DNA of 35,954 nt from Paenibacillaceae bacterium (lineage in GTDB: Bacteria > Bacillota > Clostridia > Lachnospirales > Lachnospiraceae), in contig SVDT01000012.1 in the NCBI GenBank assembly GCA_015057775.1, forward strand, positions 1 through 35,954, read 5' to 3'. Each line of letters begins with the position of its first letter. Within the stretch, counting starts at the first letter, position 1. The position numbers and the translations under genes are program-made. Under the pieces are notes generated by a model. It saw only the letters and a program-made list of their open reading frames with translations. It searched no databases and had not been told where the DNA came from. Shown one piece after another: positions 8,038 through 16,197 of the stretch.

Positions 8038-8929
8038 AGGCTCCTCCCCACTTACCAGTTAACTGTGTGAGAAAAATAGTGACAGCAAGAAGATCTGCGC
8101 TTCCTCCTGCACTGATATTCTTTTTCACAAACCACTGATCCATTTCTTTTAATAAAGACAGACTCTCTTTCCTGTAGGCGCCTCCGTCTTCTATAAACCT
8201 GGCAGCGATGTCCTTCACCTGCTTTAGCACCACGGGATTATGCCTGGAAAGAATGTTTGAATCGTCCACCTGGCTCATAAGATGGAACAGGGTCTCCAGC
8301 TTAATACTGTTCCATTCCTGTCCTTTATAAAGCCCCGCAGTCATCACAGGCAGTGAAATATGAAATACAGAGGAATAGCCACTGATGGCCTCCCCCCTGG
8401 CACCGGTCAGACCGTATTTCTCAAGGTTTTTTTCACCTTTCGAAACAAAGTGATCCATGCTTTGTACTTCTTTCACCAGAACATCTCTGACCATAGCCTG
8501 TTCCATCTCTATCAGCTGTTTTAAAGTAATTTTTCCAAAAGTGCGGTGGCAGGCTCCTGCTGCCCCGCATAAAATCCCCAGATGAAAGACCAGCCCCTTG
8601 TGTGTATTCACTCCTCCAGTCGCCTGATACATGGCCCGTTCTGCCAGAATTCCGATTCTGCGAATGGTTTCAAATAACACAGGAGGCACTTCCCACAACC
8701 TCTCCCCCTCAAGAGCCATTGTGACAAAATAAGGCTTTAGGGCCTTGGCACTCCGTTCAAAAGAGACCAAATTCATATCCGTATGAGCCCCATTGGAATA
8801 AGGATCCACTAACCCCGGCTTTGGAAGCGTATAGACCTCCTCCAGCAGCGCACCGTATGCCAGTTTTCCAATCCGATATGCAGCTTCTTCCTCCTTTGAT
8901 GGAACGTTCACACAAGACCCGCTTTGCAT
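7943..8929 (-). CDS. citG: Triphosphoribosyl-dephospho-CoA synthase
   Basis: CitG makes 2'-(5''-triphosphoribosyl)-3'-dephospho-CoA, the precursor of the citrate lyase prosthetic group, from ATP and dephospho-CoA. Family marks are the helical start LAYGALLEEVYTLPKPGLVDPYSNGAH (quoted in parts: EEVYTLPKPGLVD, then SNGAHTDM), TGGVNTHKG around residue 95, SVFHISLP and NISAGGSADLLAVT near 275. Homologues known to me end soon after that last motif; here the frame runs about 35 residues further, through the citC ribosome binding site and into citC. The start ATG at 8929 follows the citF stop by 3 bases, consistent with one operon. Confidence 0.93.
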   Translation of the reverse strand: MQSGSCVNVPSKEEEAAYRIGKLAYGALLEEVYTLPKPGLVDPYSNGAHTDMNLVSFERSAKALKPYFVTMALEGERLWEVPPVLFETIRRIGILAERAMYQATGGVNTHKGLVFHLGILCGAAGACHRTFGKITLKQLIEMEQAMVRDVLVKEVQSMDHFVSKGEKNLEKYGLTGARGEAISGYSSVFHISLPVMTAGLYKGQEWNSIKLETLFHLMSQVDDSNILSRHNPVVLKQVKDIAARFIEDGGAYRKESLSLLKEMDQWFVKKNISAGGSADLLAVTIFLTQLTGKWGGAYGIHETGRETFPGERAGTVEDISYLKSIGLR

Positions 8930-8932
8930 TGT

Positions 8933-10495
8933 CTATTCTCCTGAAAATTCAAATTTTTTAATCTTACGGACAACATCCATTACTGTACCATCACGGCTTT
9001 CAATGATTCCCACTACTTTATCATCAAATTGTACCCGTTCCGGCTCTCCCACGATGGAATATGCGATATCCCGCAGCTCCTCTATGGTCTTAAACGGAAG
9101 ATCCACATTCTTCATGGCCTCAATTAAATCCTGTCTTCTGGGATTAATTGCAATGCCATAATCCGTTATTACCACGTCAATGGATTCACCAGGAGTGGTA
9201 ACGGTTGTCACGTCGGTACAGATGGCTGGAATTCTTCCCTGTAAAAGAGGTGCAATTACGATGGTGCATTTTGCACCAGCCGCCGTATCCGGATGCCCTC
9301 CCTGGGCGCCGGTAATAATTCCGTCAGAGCCCACCACAACGTTACAGTTAAAATTCACATCTACTTCAAGCGCAGCCAGAATTACGAAATCCAGCTTATT
9401 AACCACCGCTCCTTTATTAAACGGATCGGCATATTCACCGGCACTAATGCGGAAATGTCTGGGATTAATTACAGACTCCACTGCATTTAAGTCAAAATCC
9501 TGGGTATCAAGCAATGCATCTACCTGATTGTTTTCCAAAAGATCGCACATGGGTTTTGTTAAACCTCCCACGCCGAACTTCATTCGTATGTTTCTCTCTT
9601 TCATGATTTTAGAAAGAGAGATGGTTGAAGCAATGGAAGCACCGCCCACACCGGTCTGATAAGAAAATCCATCTTTGAAATATGGTGTATTTACTACAAA
9701 CTGAGTACAATAATCAGCCATCATCAGCTTTCTCATATCTGTGGTTGGCTTTGCCGCTCCTGTGGCAATTTTATCCGGGTTTCCAATCTCATCAACCACA
9801 ACCACGTAATCCACCTTTGTCATGGAAATATGGGCAGGAAAGTTGGGAAATGGAACCAGGCAGTCAGTAATGGCAACCACTTTATCCGCATAATCCCCAT
9901 CAACCATGGAGTAAGAAAGCACACCGCAATCGGACTTTCCGCCGATTCCGCGACAGTTGCCGTAATCATCACAGGTAGGCGATCCAATAAATGCAATATC
10001 AATTCTCACTTCTCCAGTCTCTATGGCACGGACTCTGCCCCCGTGGGAACGCATAACAGCCAGACCTTTTAGTTTTCCTTCTGAAATGGCGCGCCCGATT
10101 TTTCCTCTGACACCGGAGGACTGAATGTTTGTAATTGTACCGTCTTCTATAAATTCCACCAGCTTATCATGAGCTTTTCCCAGGGAGCTTGCGCAAATGG
10201 TAATATCCTTAATACCCATTTTGTGGATCTCTTCCATTACCATGTTAACTACATAATCACCATCCCTGAAATGGTGGTGAAAGCCCAGTGTCATCCCATC
10301 TCGAATCCCGCATTTTACCAGAACTTCGTGAATGTTCTCTACCAGCTTACTTCCCTCTGAATTAATGACACATCTGGTAGAAGGACCGTCTTTTTTATAT
10401 TCGTATCCATCAAAATAGTGATTTCCTTTAAATGGTTCTTTTCCTGTTATTTTTAAGATTTCTTCTGGAATCTCTCTTCCTACTGCATTGATCAT
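8933..10495 (-). CDS. citF: Citrate lyase alpha subunit (citrate:acetyl-ACP transferase)
   Basis: CitF exchanges the acetyl group on the CitD prosthetic arm for citrate, giving citryl-ACP. The 520-odd residues match the family length and show the CoA-transferase-like folds with GGHPDTAAGAKCTI near the C-terminus and DYGIAINPRR close behind. An upstream in-frame ATG at 10576 lies inside citE, but AAGGAGAT sits about eight bases before the ATG at 10495, so that start is chosen. The citE stop codon is one base upstream and the ribosome binding site lies within citE, which points to translational coupling. Confidence 0.95.
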   Translation of the reverse strand: MINAVGREIPEEILKITGKEPFKGNHYFDGYEYKKDGPSTRCVINSEGSKLVENIHEVLVKCGIRDGMTLGFHHHFRDGDYVVNMVMEEIHKMGIKDITICASSLGKAHDKLVEFIEDGTITNIQSSGVRGKIGRAISEGKLKGLAVMRSHGGRVRAIETGEVRIDIAFIGSPTCDDYGNCRGIGGKSDCGVLSYSMVDGDYADKVVAITDCLVPFPNFPAHISMTKVDYVVVVDEIGNPDKIATGAAKPTTDMRKLMMADYCTQFVVNTPYFKDGFSYQTGVGGASIASTISLSKIMKERNIRMKFGVGGLTKPMCDLLENNQVDALLDTQDFDLNAVESVINPRHFRISAGEYADPFNKGAVVNKLDFVILAALEVDVNFNCNVVVGSDGIITGAQGGHPDTAAGAKCTIVIAPLLQGRIPAICTDVTTVTTPGESIDVVITDYGIAINPRRQDLIEAMKNVDLPFKTIEELRDIAYSIVGEPERVQFDDKVVGIIESRDGTVMDVVRKIKKFEFSGE

Positions 10496-10496
10496 C

Positions 10497-11399
10497 TTAT
10501 AAATCTCCTTTATATACGCCGGAAGCCTTTGCCAGTTCAATGGTTCTCCTAGCTCCGTCATAAAATGCAATGTCAATCATCTTTCCATCTACTGTAAATA
10601 CACCGATACCCATTTCTTTTTTCTCTTCAATCTCTCTTACCACCTTTTCTGCAAAGATAATGTCTTTTCCAGAAGGGGTGAAAATATCATGAACAATTGG
10701 AATCTGGCGGGGATTAACAATTGACTTTCCGTCAAATCCCATAAGATGAATTGTCTCCACATCACGGCGGAAGCCTTCCATATCATCAAGGTTTGTATAT
10801 ACGGTGTCAAAGCACTGTACCTTTGCGGCTCTTGCAGCGATGATTAAATTCTGTCTGGCTCCCATGAGCTCAATACCCGTACCTGTAATGCGGGTCTGCA
10901 GATCTTTGGTATAATCTCCTCCTGACAAAGCAATTCCAAAGAGACGGTCTGATGCTTCACAGATATCCAGAGCCTTCATAACACCTCTTGCCGATTCTAT
11001 TGCCGCCATGATAAGGATCATACCTTCCGGCATTCCAAAATCCTTCTCTGCCTTTAAAATCTCCTCTTCCACTCTGTGGACGTCTTTGGGGCTTTCCACC
11101 TTTGGAATACGAATGGCATCACATCCACCAGCTACTGCACAGCGGATGTCCTCCTGCCAGTATGGTGTATCAAGCCCGTTAATTCTTACCACCCGTTCAC
11201 ACCCTCTGTAATCAATCTCTTTAAGAGCATGATACAGGGAAAATCTGGCAGCGTCTTTTTGGTTTTCTGCAACTGCATCCTCTAAATCCAGGATGATGCT
11301 GTCCGGTCTATAAATATAGGGATCCTTAATCAGTCCCGGTTTCTGGGCATTTAAAAACATCATGGTTCTTCTGAGCCGCTTCTTTACTAAATTGATCAT
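10497..11399 (-). CDS. citE: Citrate lyase beta subunit (citryl-ACP lyase)
   Basis: CitE splits citryl-ACP into acetyl-ACP and oxaloacetate. The TIM-barrel HpcH/HpaI-type fold is marked by PDSIILDLEDAV (Mg2+-binding acids), the RING loop VVRINGLDTPYW, the barrel strand DAIRIPKVES, IESARGVM and GFDGKSIVNPRQIP. Chosen start: ATG at 11399 with GGGGAGGTG nine bases upstream; its first bases overlap the citD stop as ATGA. A longer frame from 11417 lies inside citD and lacks a ribosome binding site. At 300 residues it has the usual length. Confidence 0.95.
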   Translation of the reverse strand: MINLVKKRLRRTMMFLNAQKPGLIKDPYIYRPDSIILDLEDAVAENQKDAARFSLYHALKEIDYRGCERVVRINGLDTPYWQEDIRCAVAGGCDAIRIPKVESPKDVHRVEEEILKAEKDFGMPEGMILIMAAIESARGVMKALDICEASDRLFGIALSGGDYTKDLQTRITGTGIELMGARQNLIIAARAAKVQCFDTVYTNLDDMEGFRRDVETIHLMGFDGKSIVNPRQIPIVHDIFTPSGKDIIFAEKVVREIEEKKEMGIGVFTVDGKMIDIAFYDGARRTIELAKASGVYKGDL

Positions 11400-11695
11400 T
11401 CTAAAGCACCTCCCCATAAAGCATTGACAAATTGATCCATAGAGCGGGATACGGCCGCTTCTACCCTGGCTTTGATGGTGCAGTCCAGGGCGCCCTTATC
11501 TACCATGGAAATTTTTATATTATCCACTCCCAGGTGACTCAGAGTTTCAAATACCACTTTTCTGATTTGGTTGCCATACTGATTAATTACTGCACTTTCC
11601 AGTGTAAAATCAATTCTTCCGTCTCCTGGCTCAACAGTTACCTGACAGTCACTGGATTCCAGCGTTCCGGCCATAGCCGGTCTTTCTATCTCCAT
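11396..11695 (-). CDS. citD: Citrate lyase acyl carrier protein (gamma subunit)
   Basis: This 99-residue protein carries the phosphoribosyl-dephospho-CoA arm that is acetylated by CitC and cycles through CitF and CitE. The attachment serine is Ser14 in AGTLESSD, aligned with the known site of the Klebsiella protein. DKGALDCTIKARV near the C-terminus is also conserved. It is the first gene of citDEFGC: AGGGAGG precedes its ATG, and a strong terminator separates it from citX upstream, so the operon should have its own promoter in the 85-base gap. Confidence 0.95.
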   Translation of the reverse strand: MEIERPAMAGTLESSDCQVTVEPGDGRIDFTLESAVINQYGNQIRKVVFETLSHLGVDNIKISMVDKGALDCTIKARVEAAVSRSMDQFVNALWGGALE

Positions 11696-11770
11696 TTTGT
11701 TTAAAGCCTCCCTTTAATTTTCTATAATTTCAGTTTACATGGGGAATCTTAACTCTGGAAAAAATGTACC

Positions 11771-11825
11771 TTAAAAAATATTAAGAAAGGAAGCCTGCAT
11801 TTTCGTGCAGTGCTTCCTTTCTTAA
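11771..11825 (-). terminator. Terminator between citX and citD
   Basis: A perfect 14-base-pair stem (TTAAGAAAGGAAGC with GCTTCCTTTCTTAA) has a TGCA/TGCA extension around a small loop. On the minus strand it is followed by TATTTTTTAA. It ends the MATE-citX transcript and isolates citDEFGC. Confidence 0.9.
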
Positions 11826-11840
11826 TTGGTTAAATACTCT

Positions 11841-12374
11841 TTATTTTTCCTGGTGCTTTTGATAGTCCCGGATCATACTCTCTACTTTACGCATCAGCTC
11901 CTCAACGGAATGGGTTCTGTTTCTGGCGCACCCTTTTGCCTCCTGCCCGCAGATGAAACAGGTGCGTGCAGGTGCAGAAATAGCTGCTCTGCTCATACTG
12001 ATCCCTTCTATATTATAAACATCTATATCCCAGAGGCGGCCTAATGGGTGAGTTTCTTCCAGTCCGACAGCCAGATCCTTCACCAGGACTGGGTCCGCAC
12101 AGTCTAAGACATAGAATTTCATAAACCCAGCATTCTCTGATACTCCGGCCATCTCTATTATTTTTATGCCTGAATCAGTAATTTTTTGTTCTAACCACCT
12201 GGTTCCCTCCTCAAAAGCAAACAAAATATCATCGGAAGTTTTAATGGGCCCCGGTATGTTCATTGCCAGTGTCATCGTCACCAGTCCCATATATTTTCCC
12301 CTCAGTTCCTCCTGAATTCTGGCTTTCCTTTCGCGGAAATGAAGCATTTCTTCAAGTTCAACATATCGATTCAT
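11841..12374 (-). CDS. citX: Apo-citrate lyase phosphoribosyl-dephospho-CoA transferase
   Basis: CitX transfers the CitG product onto the serine of apo-CitD. Visible family marks are the N-terminal RKARIQEEL, then GRLWDIDVYN (family GRLxDxDV, metal-binding acids) around residue 111, and the Cys-rich end RTCFICGQEAKGCARNRTHS. The length (177 residues) is normal for a stand-alone CitX. GAGGT lies six bases before the ATG. The gene starts three bases after the MATE stop, so it is probably read with that exporter rather than with citD, from which a strong terminator separates it. Confidence 0.93.
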   Translation of the reverse strand: MNRYVELEEMLHFRERKARIQEELRGKYMGLVTMTLAMNIPGPIKTSDDILFAFEEGTRWLEQKITDSGIKIIEMAGVSENAGFMKFYVLDCADPVLVKDLAVGLEETHPLGRLWDIDVYNIEGISMSRAAISAPARTCFICGQEAKGCARNRTHSVEELMRKVESMIRDYQKHQEK

Positions 12375-12377
12375 AAT

Positions 12378-13709
12378 CTACCTCTTATCTGTTGTTAATC
12401 CTGACAGGTTTCTGATTTTTAACGTCAATGGAATCACCATTAAAATCCAGACAATTGGTTCTGCCACAATAATTCCCATATATTTAAGAACCGGTGCCAG
12501 AAATGCTGCAATTGCAACTTTTCCTGCCAGTTCAATAAAGCTTGATACAACCGGGGTTTTATGATCCCCGCATCCCTGAAGTGCATTCCGGAAAATGGAA
12601 ATAGCTGCAGGTACAAAATAAAACAGGGAATTAATCTTTAAGTAAAGGGCAGCCGTTCCTGCTATATCACGGTTTAAAGAACCGGTCACAAGATACACCA
12701 GATAAGGCGCAGCCGTATAACTTAAAAGAATCATTGCCACTGACCAGATGGACGTAATGATAAGCGCCTGGGAAATGCCCTTATAAATTCGGGATATCTT
12801 ACCCGCCCCCATATTCTGGCCACAAAAATTCGCCATGGTCACGCCCATAACGGAAAAAGGGAGCATGAAAAACTCTGTAATTTTACGAGCCGCCGTGTGT
12901 GCAACAATAATATCTGTCCCCAGAAGATTGATTGCACTCTGCAGGGAAAGGGTTCCAAAAAATACCAGTGACATCATTAAAGCCATGGAAATTCCCGACG
13001 AATAGAGCTGCCTGATCTCTCCTCTGGTAATTTTAAAATCCCGGATATGAAAGCGAAAAACCGGATAGCGTTTTATCATATAGCAAAGGCTTAACACTGC
13101 CGACAGGGTTTGGGACAATACGGTTGCAATGGCCGCTCCCTCCACCCCGGTATGGAGAACAAGTATGAAGAAAAGATCCAGAAATACATTGAGTATACTG
13201 GATAAAACCAGAAATGCCAAAGGGGCTGCCGTATCTCCCACCGCTCTTAAAATGGAGGCACATGCGTTATATAGCATGGTCATGACCATTCCAAACAGAA
13301 TGATCCGGATATATCCCTTTGCAGCAGGCATCAAAGACTCCGGTACATGAAGTGCTCTTAAAAACAGAGGCAGACCTCCCACACACAGCAAAGTAATTAC
13401 AATGGAGGTGAGAGTCCCTAAAAGCAGACAACCAGCCGAGTACCTTCTGACCTTCTCCTCATCTCCCGCTCCATAGCTTCTTGCTGTAAGCAGGGCGAAA
13501 CCGCCGGTCAGTCCGGACAAAAAACCAATAAACAGAGTGCTGATGGAAGTTGTAGCTCCCACAGCCGCCAGTGCACTCTCTCCCAGGGTGCTTCCCACTA
13601 CCCGGGTATCTGCAAGGCTGTAAAATAGCTGAAATAGATTGCCAGCTGCAACAGGAAGCGCAAACTGAAGCATGATTTTTCCAGGGCTGCCTTTCGTTAA
13701 GTCTTTCAT
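12378..13709 (-). CDS. MATE family multidrug/metabolite efflux transporter
   Basis: A 443-residue membrane protein with about twelve hydrophobic segments in two homologous halves. The start KIMLQFALPVAAGNLFQ and SLADTRVVGSTLGESALAAVG are typical of MatE domains, as is SGLTGGFALLTARSYGA. Family members export drugs or organic compounds in exchange for Na+ or H+. The substrate is unknown. AAGGAGA precedes the ATG. It forms a probable two-gene transcript with citX; a link to citrate metabolism is only suggested by that arrangement. Confidence 0.9.
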   Translation of the reverse strand: MKDLTKGSPGKIMLQFALPVAAGNLFQLFYSLADTRVVGSTLGESALAAVGATTSISTLFIGFLSGLTGGFALLTARSYGAGDEEKVRRYSAGCLLLGTLTSIVITLLCVGGLPLFLRALHVPESLMPAAKGYIRIILFGMVMTMLYNACASILRAVGDTAAPLAFLVLSSILNVFLDLFFILVLHTGVEGAAIATVLSQTLSAVLSLCYMIKRYPVFRFHIRDFKITRGEIRQLYSSGISMALMMSLVFFGTLSLQSAINLLGTDIIVAHTAARKITEFFMLPFSVMGVTMANFCGQNMGAGKISRIYKGISQALIITSIWSVAMILLSYTAAPYLVYLVTGSLNRDIAGTAALYLKINSLFYFVPAAISIFRNALQGCGDHKTPVVSSFIELAGKVAIAAFLAPVLKYMGIIVAEPIVWILMVIPLTLKIRNLSGLTTDKR

Positions 13710-13755
13710 ACTTTCTCCTTAGTCAACTTCATATTCTCCCATGGGGCAGATACCG

Positions 13756-14046
13756 TCAGACAGTAAAATCCTCAAATCCCGAAATCATGGGATAGGGTGC
13801 AATGCTTTTCACCGGACTGGTTATGGTCCCCTTAACATAAGGACTGAATGTCAGACGGCGAAATGGTTCTTTTGTTTTATTTTTAATCAGTCTGTCATTT
13901 CTTCCTAACTCACCTATGTAATTTCCATTCTTGTCATACAGCTCTTTGCCGTAAAACTTACCAAGAACTGTTCCATCACACGCAACTAAATAATCCCGTT
14001 GCTTCACCCCGATATAGCTTCCTCCCCAGTTCCAATATTTTTCCAT
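13756..14046 (-). CDS. Small four-fold beta-flower domain-like protein
   Basis: A 96-residue protein from the ATG at 14046, which has AAAGGTG seven bases upstream; a longer frame from 14112 has no ribosome binding site. The first half repeats short glycine/aromatic beta units: WNWGGSYIGV, YLVACDGTVLGKFYG, LYDKNGNYIGEL. This pattern matches what I know of the four-fold beta-flower domain, whose function is not established. The C-terminal half is basic and without motif. It has no signal peptide and stands alone between the MATE and DAHP synthase genes. Confidence 0.65.
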   Translation of the reverse strand: MEKYWNWGGSYIGVKQRDYLVACDGTVLGKFYGKELYDKNGNYIGELGRNDRLIKNKTKEPFRRLTFSPYVKGTITSPVKSIAPYPMISGFEDFTV

Positions 14047-14126
14047 TTTTTTAACACCTTTCCATTTTTCATTCGTTAACATCATACAACATTTTTGAAT
14101 AAAAAGGAACACTTTAGAAGAGACAC

Positions 14127-14144
14127 TTGGTCAAACTTAACCAA
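14127..14144. promoter_or_regulatory. Dyad upstream of the DAHP synthase gene (candidate operator)
   Basis: TTGGTCAAACTTAACCAA is an 18-base imperfect palindrome, about 40 bases upstream of a TATAAT element at 14182-14187. A direct repeat AGGAACACT flanks it at 14104-14112 and 14151-14159. Control by an aromatic amino acid regulator is possible but untested. Confidence 0.35.
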
Positions 14145-14181
14145 ATTTCAAGGAACACTGGATTTTTCCCGTGTTCTGTTA

Positions 14182-14187
14182 TATAAT
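14182..14187 (+). promoter_or_regulatory. -10 element for the DAHP synthase gene
   Basis: A perfect TATAAT lies 41 bases before the start codon. The -35 position holds only TGGATT, so the promoter may need an activator. Confidence 0.5.
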
Positions 14188-14228
14188 CAACTGCAAAAAA
14201 TAAAACAGCAATGATACAGGAGGATATT

Positions 14229-15257
14229 ATGGGATTTCAATATGTCAGCAATCTGCCCAGCCCGGAAGAAATCAAAGATCGTTTTCCTCTTCCAGCCGCT
14301 TTAAAAGCCCTTAAGATAGAAAGAGACCAGGCCATCAGTGACGTACTTACAGGAAACAGCGACAAATTTCTGGTTATTATTGGTCCCTGTTCTGCTGATA
14401 ACGAAGACTCCGTCTGTGATTATGTAAATCGGCTGGTGAAAGTTCAGGAAAAAACAAAAGACCGTCTGATTCTGGTTCCCAGAATTTACACAAACAAGCC
14501 AAGAACCACAGGCGAAGGCTATAAAGGAATGCTTCACCAGCCTGACCCGGAGAAAAAGCCGGACATGCACGAAGGACTCATCGCCATCCGCCGCATGCAC
14601 ATGAAGGTTTTTGAGGAGACCGGTTTATCCACAGCAGACGAAATGCTGTATCCGGAGAACTTAACCTACCTTGACGATATTATGTCCTACATTGCCATCG
14701 GAGCCCGTTCCGTAGAAAACCAGCAGCATCGGTTAACATCTAGCGGCTGTGAGGTGGCAGTTGGTATGAAAAACCCCACCAGCGGCGATATATCGGTTAT
14801 GCTCAACTCCGTAGTTGCTGCCCAGCAGGCTCATGATTTTACTTACCGGGGCTGGGAAGTGAAAAGTTCCGGCAATCCACTTGCCCACACCATCCTGCGA
14901 GGTGCGGTTAACAAACACGGTCAGTGCATCCCCAACTATCATTTTGAAGATTTATTTCTTCTTCATGAGATGTACAGCAGACGCAATCTGCAGAATCCCG
15001 CGTGCATCGTAGATGCAAACCATTCAAACTCCAATAAAAAATACAGAGAGCAGATTCGTATCTCCAAAGAAGTCCTTCACAGCAGAAAGCACGCGCCTGA
15101 GATCCGCAGTCTTGTTAAGGGACTGATGATTGAAAGCTATATCGAGCCTGGCTGCCAGAAGGTTGGAGACGGATGTTATGGAAAATCCATTACCGATCCA
15201 TGTCTTGGGTGGGAGGAATCCGAGCGTCTGATTTATGAGATTGCGGAGAACTGTTAA
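14229..15257 (+). CDS. 3-deoxy-7-phosphoheptulonate synthase, type I (AroF/G/H class)
   Basis: The enzyme condenses phosphoenolpyruvate and erythrose 4-phosphate, the first step of aromatic amino acid synthesis. The class marks are VIIGPCSADN (about 48-57), VPRIYTNKPRTTGEGYKG, ENQQHRLTSSG, VGMKNPTSGD and the metal-site region IVDANHSNSNKK. Length (342 residues) is that of the AroF/G/H class without a fused chorismate mutase. The ATG at 14229 has AGGAGG five bases upstream; an in-frame ATG at 14211 has none. Single gene, closed by a hairpin at 15297. Feedback type (Phe, Tyr or Trp) cannot be told. Confidence 0.94.
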   Translation: MGFQYVSNLPSPEEIKDRFPLPAALKALKIERDQAISDVLTGNSDKFLVIIGPCSADNEDSVCDYVNRLVKVQEKTKDRLILVPRIYTNKPRTTGEGYKGMLHQPDPEKKPDMHEGLIAIRRMHMKVFEETGLSTADEMLYPENLTYLDDIMSYIAIGARSVENQQHRLTSSGCEVAVGMKNPTSGDISVMLNSVVAAQQAHDFTYRGWEVKSSGNPLAHTILRGAVNKHGQCIPNYHFEDLFLLHEMYSRRNLQNPACIVDANHSNSNKKYREQIRISKEVLHSRKHAPEIRSLVKGLMIESYIEPGCQKVGDGCYGKSITDPCLGWEESERLIYEIAENC

Positions 15258-15296
15258 TTGCCCATATATTTTTCTCAATTACAAGTAATTTAAAAG

Positions 15297-15360
15297 AAGG
15301 TATAGACCAAAACAATCTGATGTATCTTTTAACAGATTACTTTGGTCTATAACCTTTTTT
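15297..15360. terminator. Bidirectional terminator between the DAHP synthase and immunity genes
   Basis: The long arms at 15297-15319 and 15333-15356 pair through GGTATAGACCAAA and TTTGGTCTATAACC with an inner AATCTG/CAGATT stem. T runs follow on the plus strand (CCTTTTTT) and A/T-rich bases on the other side, so it can serve both convergent genes. Confidence 0.8.
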
Positions 15361-15382
15361 AACTTTAAAGTAATTTTTAAAT

Positions 15383-16171
15383 TTAAATATTTTCTTCACT
15401 TGATGTTCTAAACATATCCAAAAAATAATTGATGCTATTTTTTCCTTCGCGCCAATGATAAATTATATCATTCAAGGGATAAGTCCCACTTATGTCTCCA
15501 CGCATCTTATCTATCCAGCATATATTTCCATAATCCTCTCTCCATTGCCACTCACCACCCCTCCTGGATATCAGTTCTTCTCCATATACTGCCGCCAAAC
15601 CTACGAGGTTGTTTTCTATCTCTTTAAAATCTTTATTTTTATACTCTTGTATTACCTCATTGATTTTTTCCAGTACTTTTCTTGTTGATGTCTCATTTTC
15701 TATCCCCATAAGAATACGGTATTCTCGGTTCAAGTCACTATGTTTTTGAAATAACTCCTGATTTGTTTTTATTGTGGGTCGTTTTTCCGTTGATGGCACA
15801 CTGATTTCTTCTAATGCATTAAGACCATGTTCCAGGATAATGTTCTTAAATGTATTTAAAATGTCAACAAATTCCTCCTCATTATTCCACAGCCACCATT
15901 CTTTCGGAATTGGGAGACCTGGATATAAATAAGTAACCTTTTTGTCTGGATAAAATTCACTTCCATCTATCGTTTTCTGCTGGTATGCATTCGTATTGAA
16001 TTTGAGTGCTAAATATTTAGAATGTATTATTTGTACATCTATAAACTGCTTTAGATCGCCTCTTTCCCTGACAAACCGAATCCCCTCATTCTTATCTGAA
16101 TTATTGATTTTAAAACCATGCGAGGAAATGGAGTCACCTATTATCTTTTTAATTTTTCCTATTTTATTCAT
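15383..16171 (-). CDS. Probable immunity protein of the Rhs toxin
   Basis: A 262-residue cytoplasmic protein with no signal peptide or membrane segment. The N-terminal half (GFKINN, then FVRERGDLKQFIDVQI) is reminiscent of DUF4304-type domains. The C-terminal half (LVGLAAVYGEELI, then GEWQWREDYGNICWI) is reminiscent of DUF3806-like domains. Both are seen in immunity-type proteins, but these are family impressions, not searches. The main evidence is position: it lies directly downstream of the Rhs toxin gene, same strand, 26 bases away, with GGAGG nine bases before its ATG. It is AT-rich (about 27% GC in 15601-15660), like the distal part of the Rhs gene. It should bind and block the toxin tip. 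Confidence 0.65.
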   Translation of the reverse strand: MNKIGKIKKIIGDSISSHGFKINNSDKNEGIRFVRERGDLKQFIDVQIIHSKYLALKFNTNAYQQKTIDGSEFYPDKKVTYLYPGLPIPKEWWLWNNEEEFVDILNTFKNIILEHGLNALEEISVPSTEKRPTIKTNQELFQKHSDLNREYRILMGIENETSTRKVLEKINEVIQEYKNKDFKEIENNLVGLAAVYGEELISRRGGEWQWREDYGNICWIDKMRGDISGTYPLNDIIYHWREGKNSINYFLDMFRTSSEENI

Positions 16172-16197
16172 TATTTTATTCCTCCAAGATCATAATA

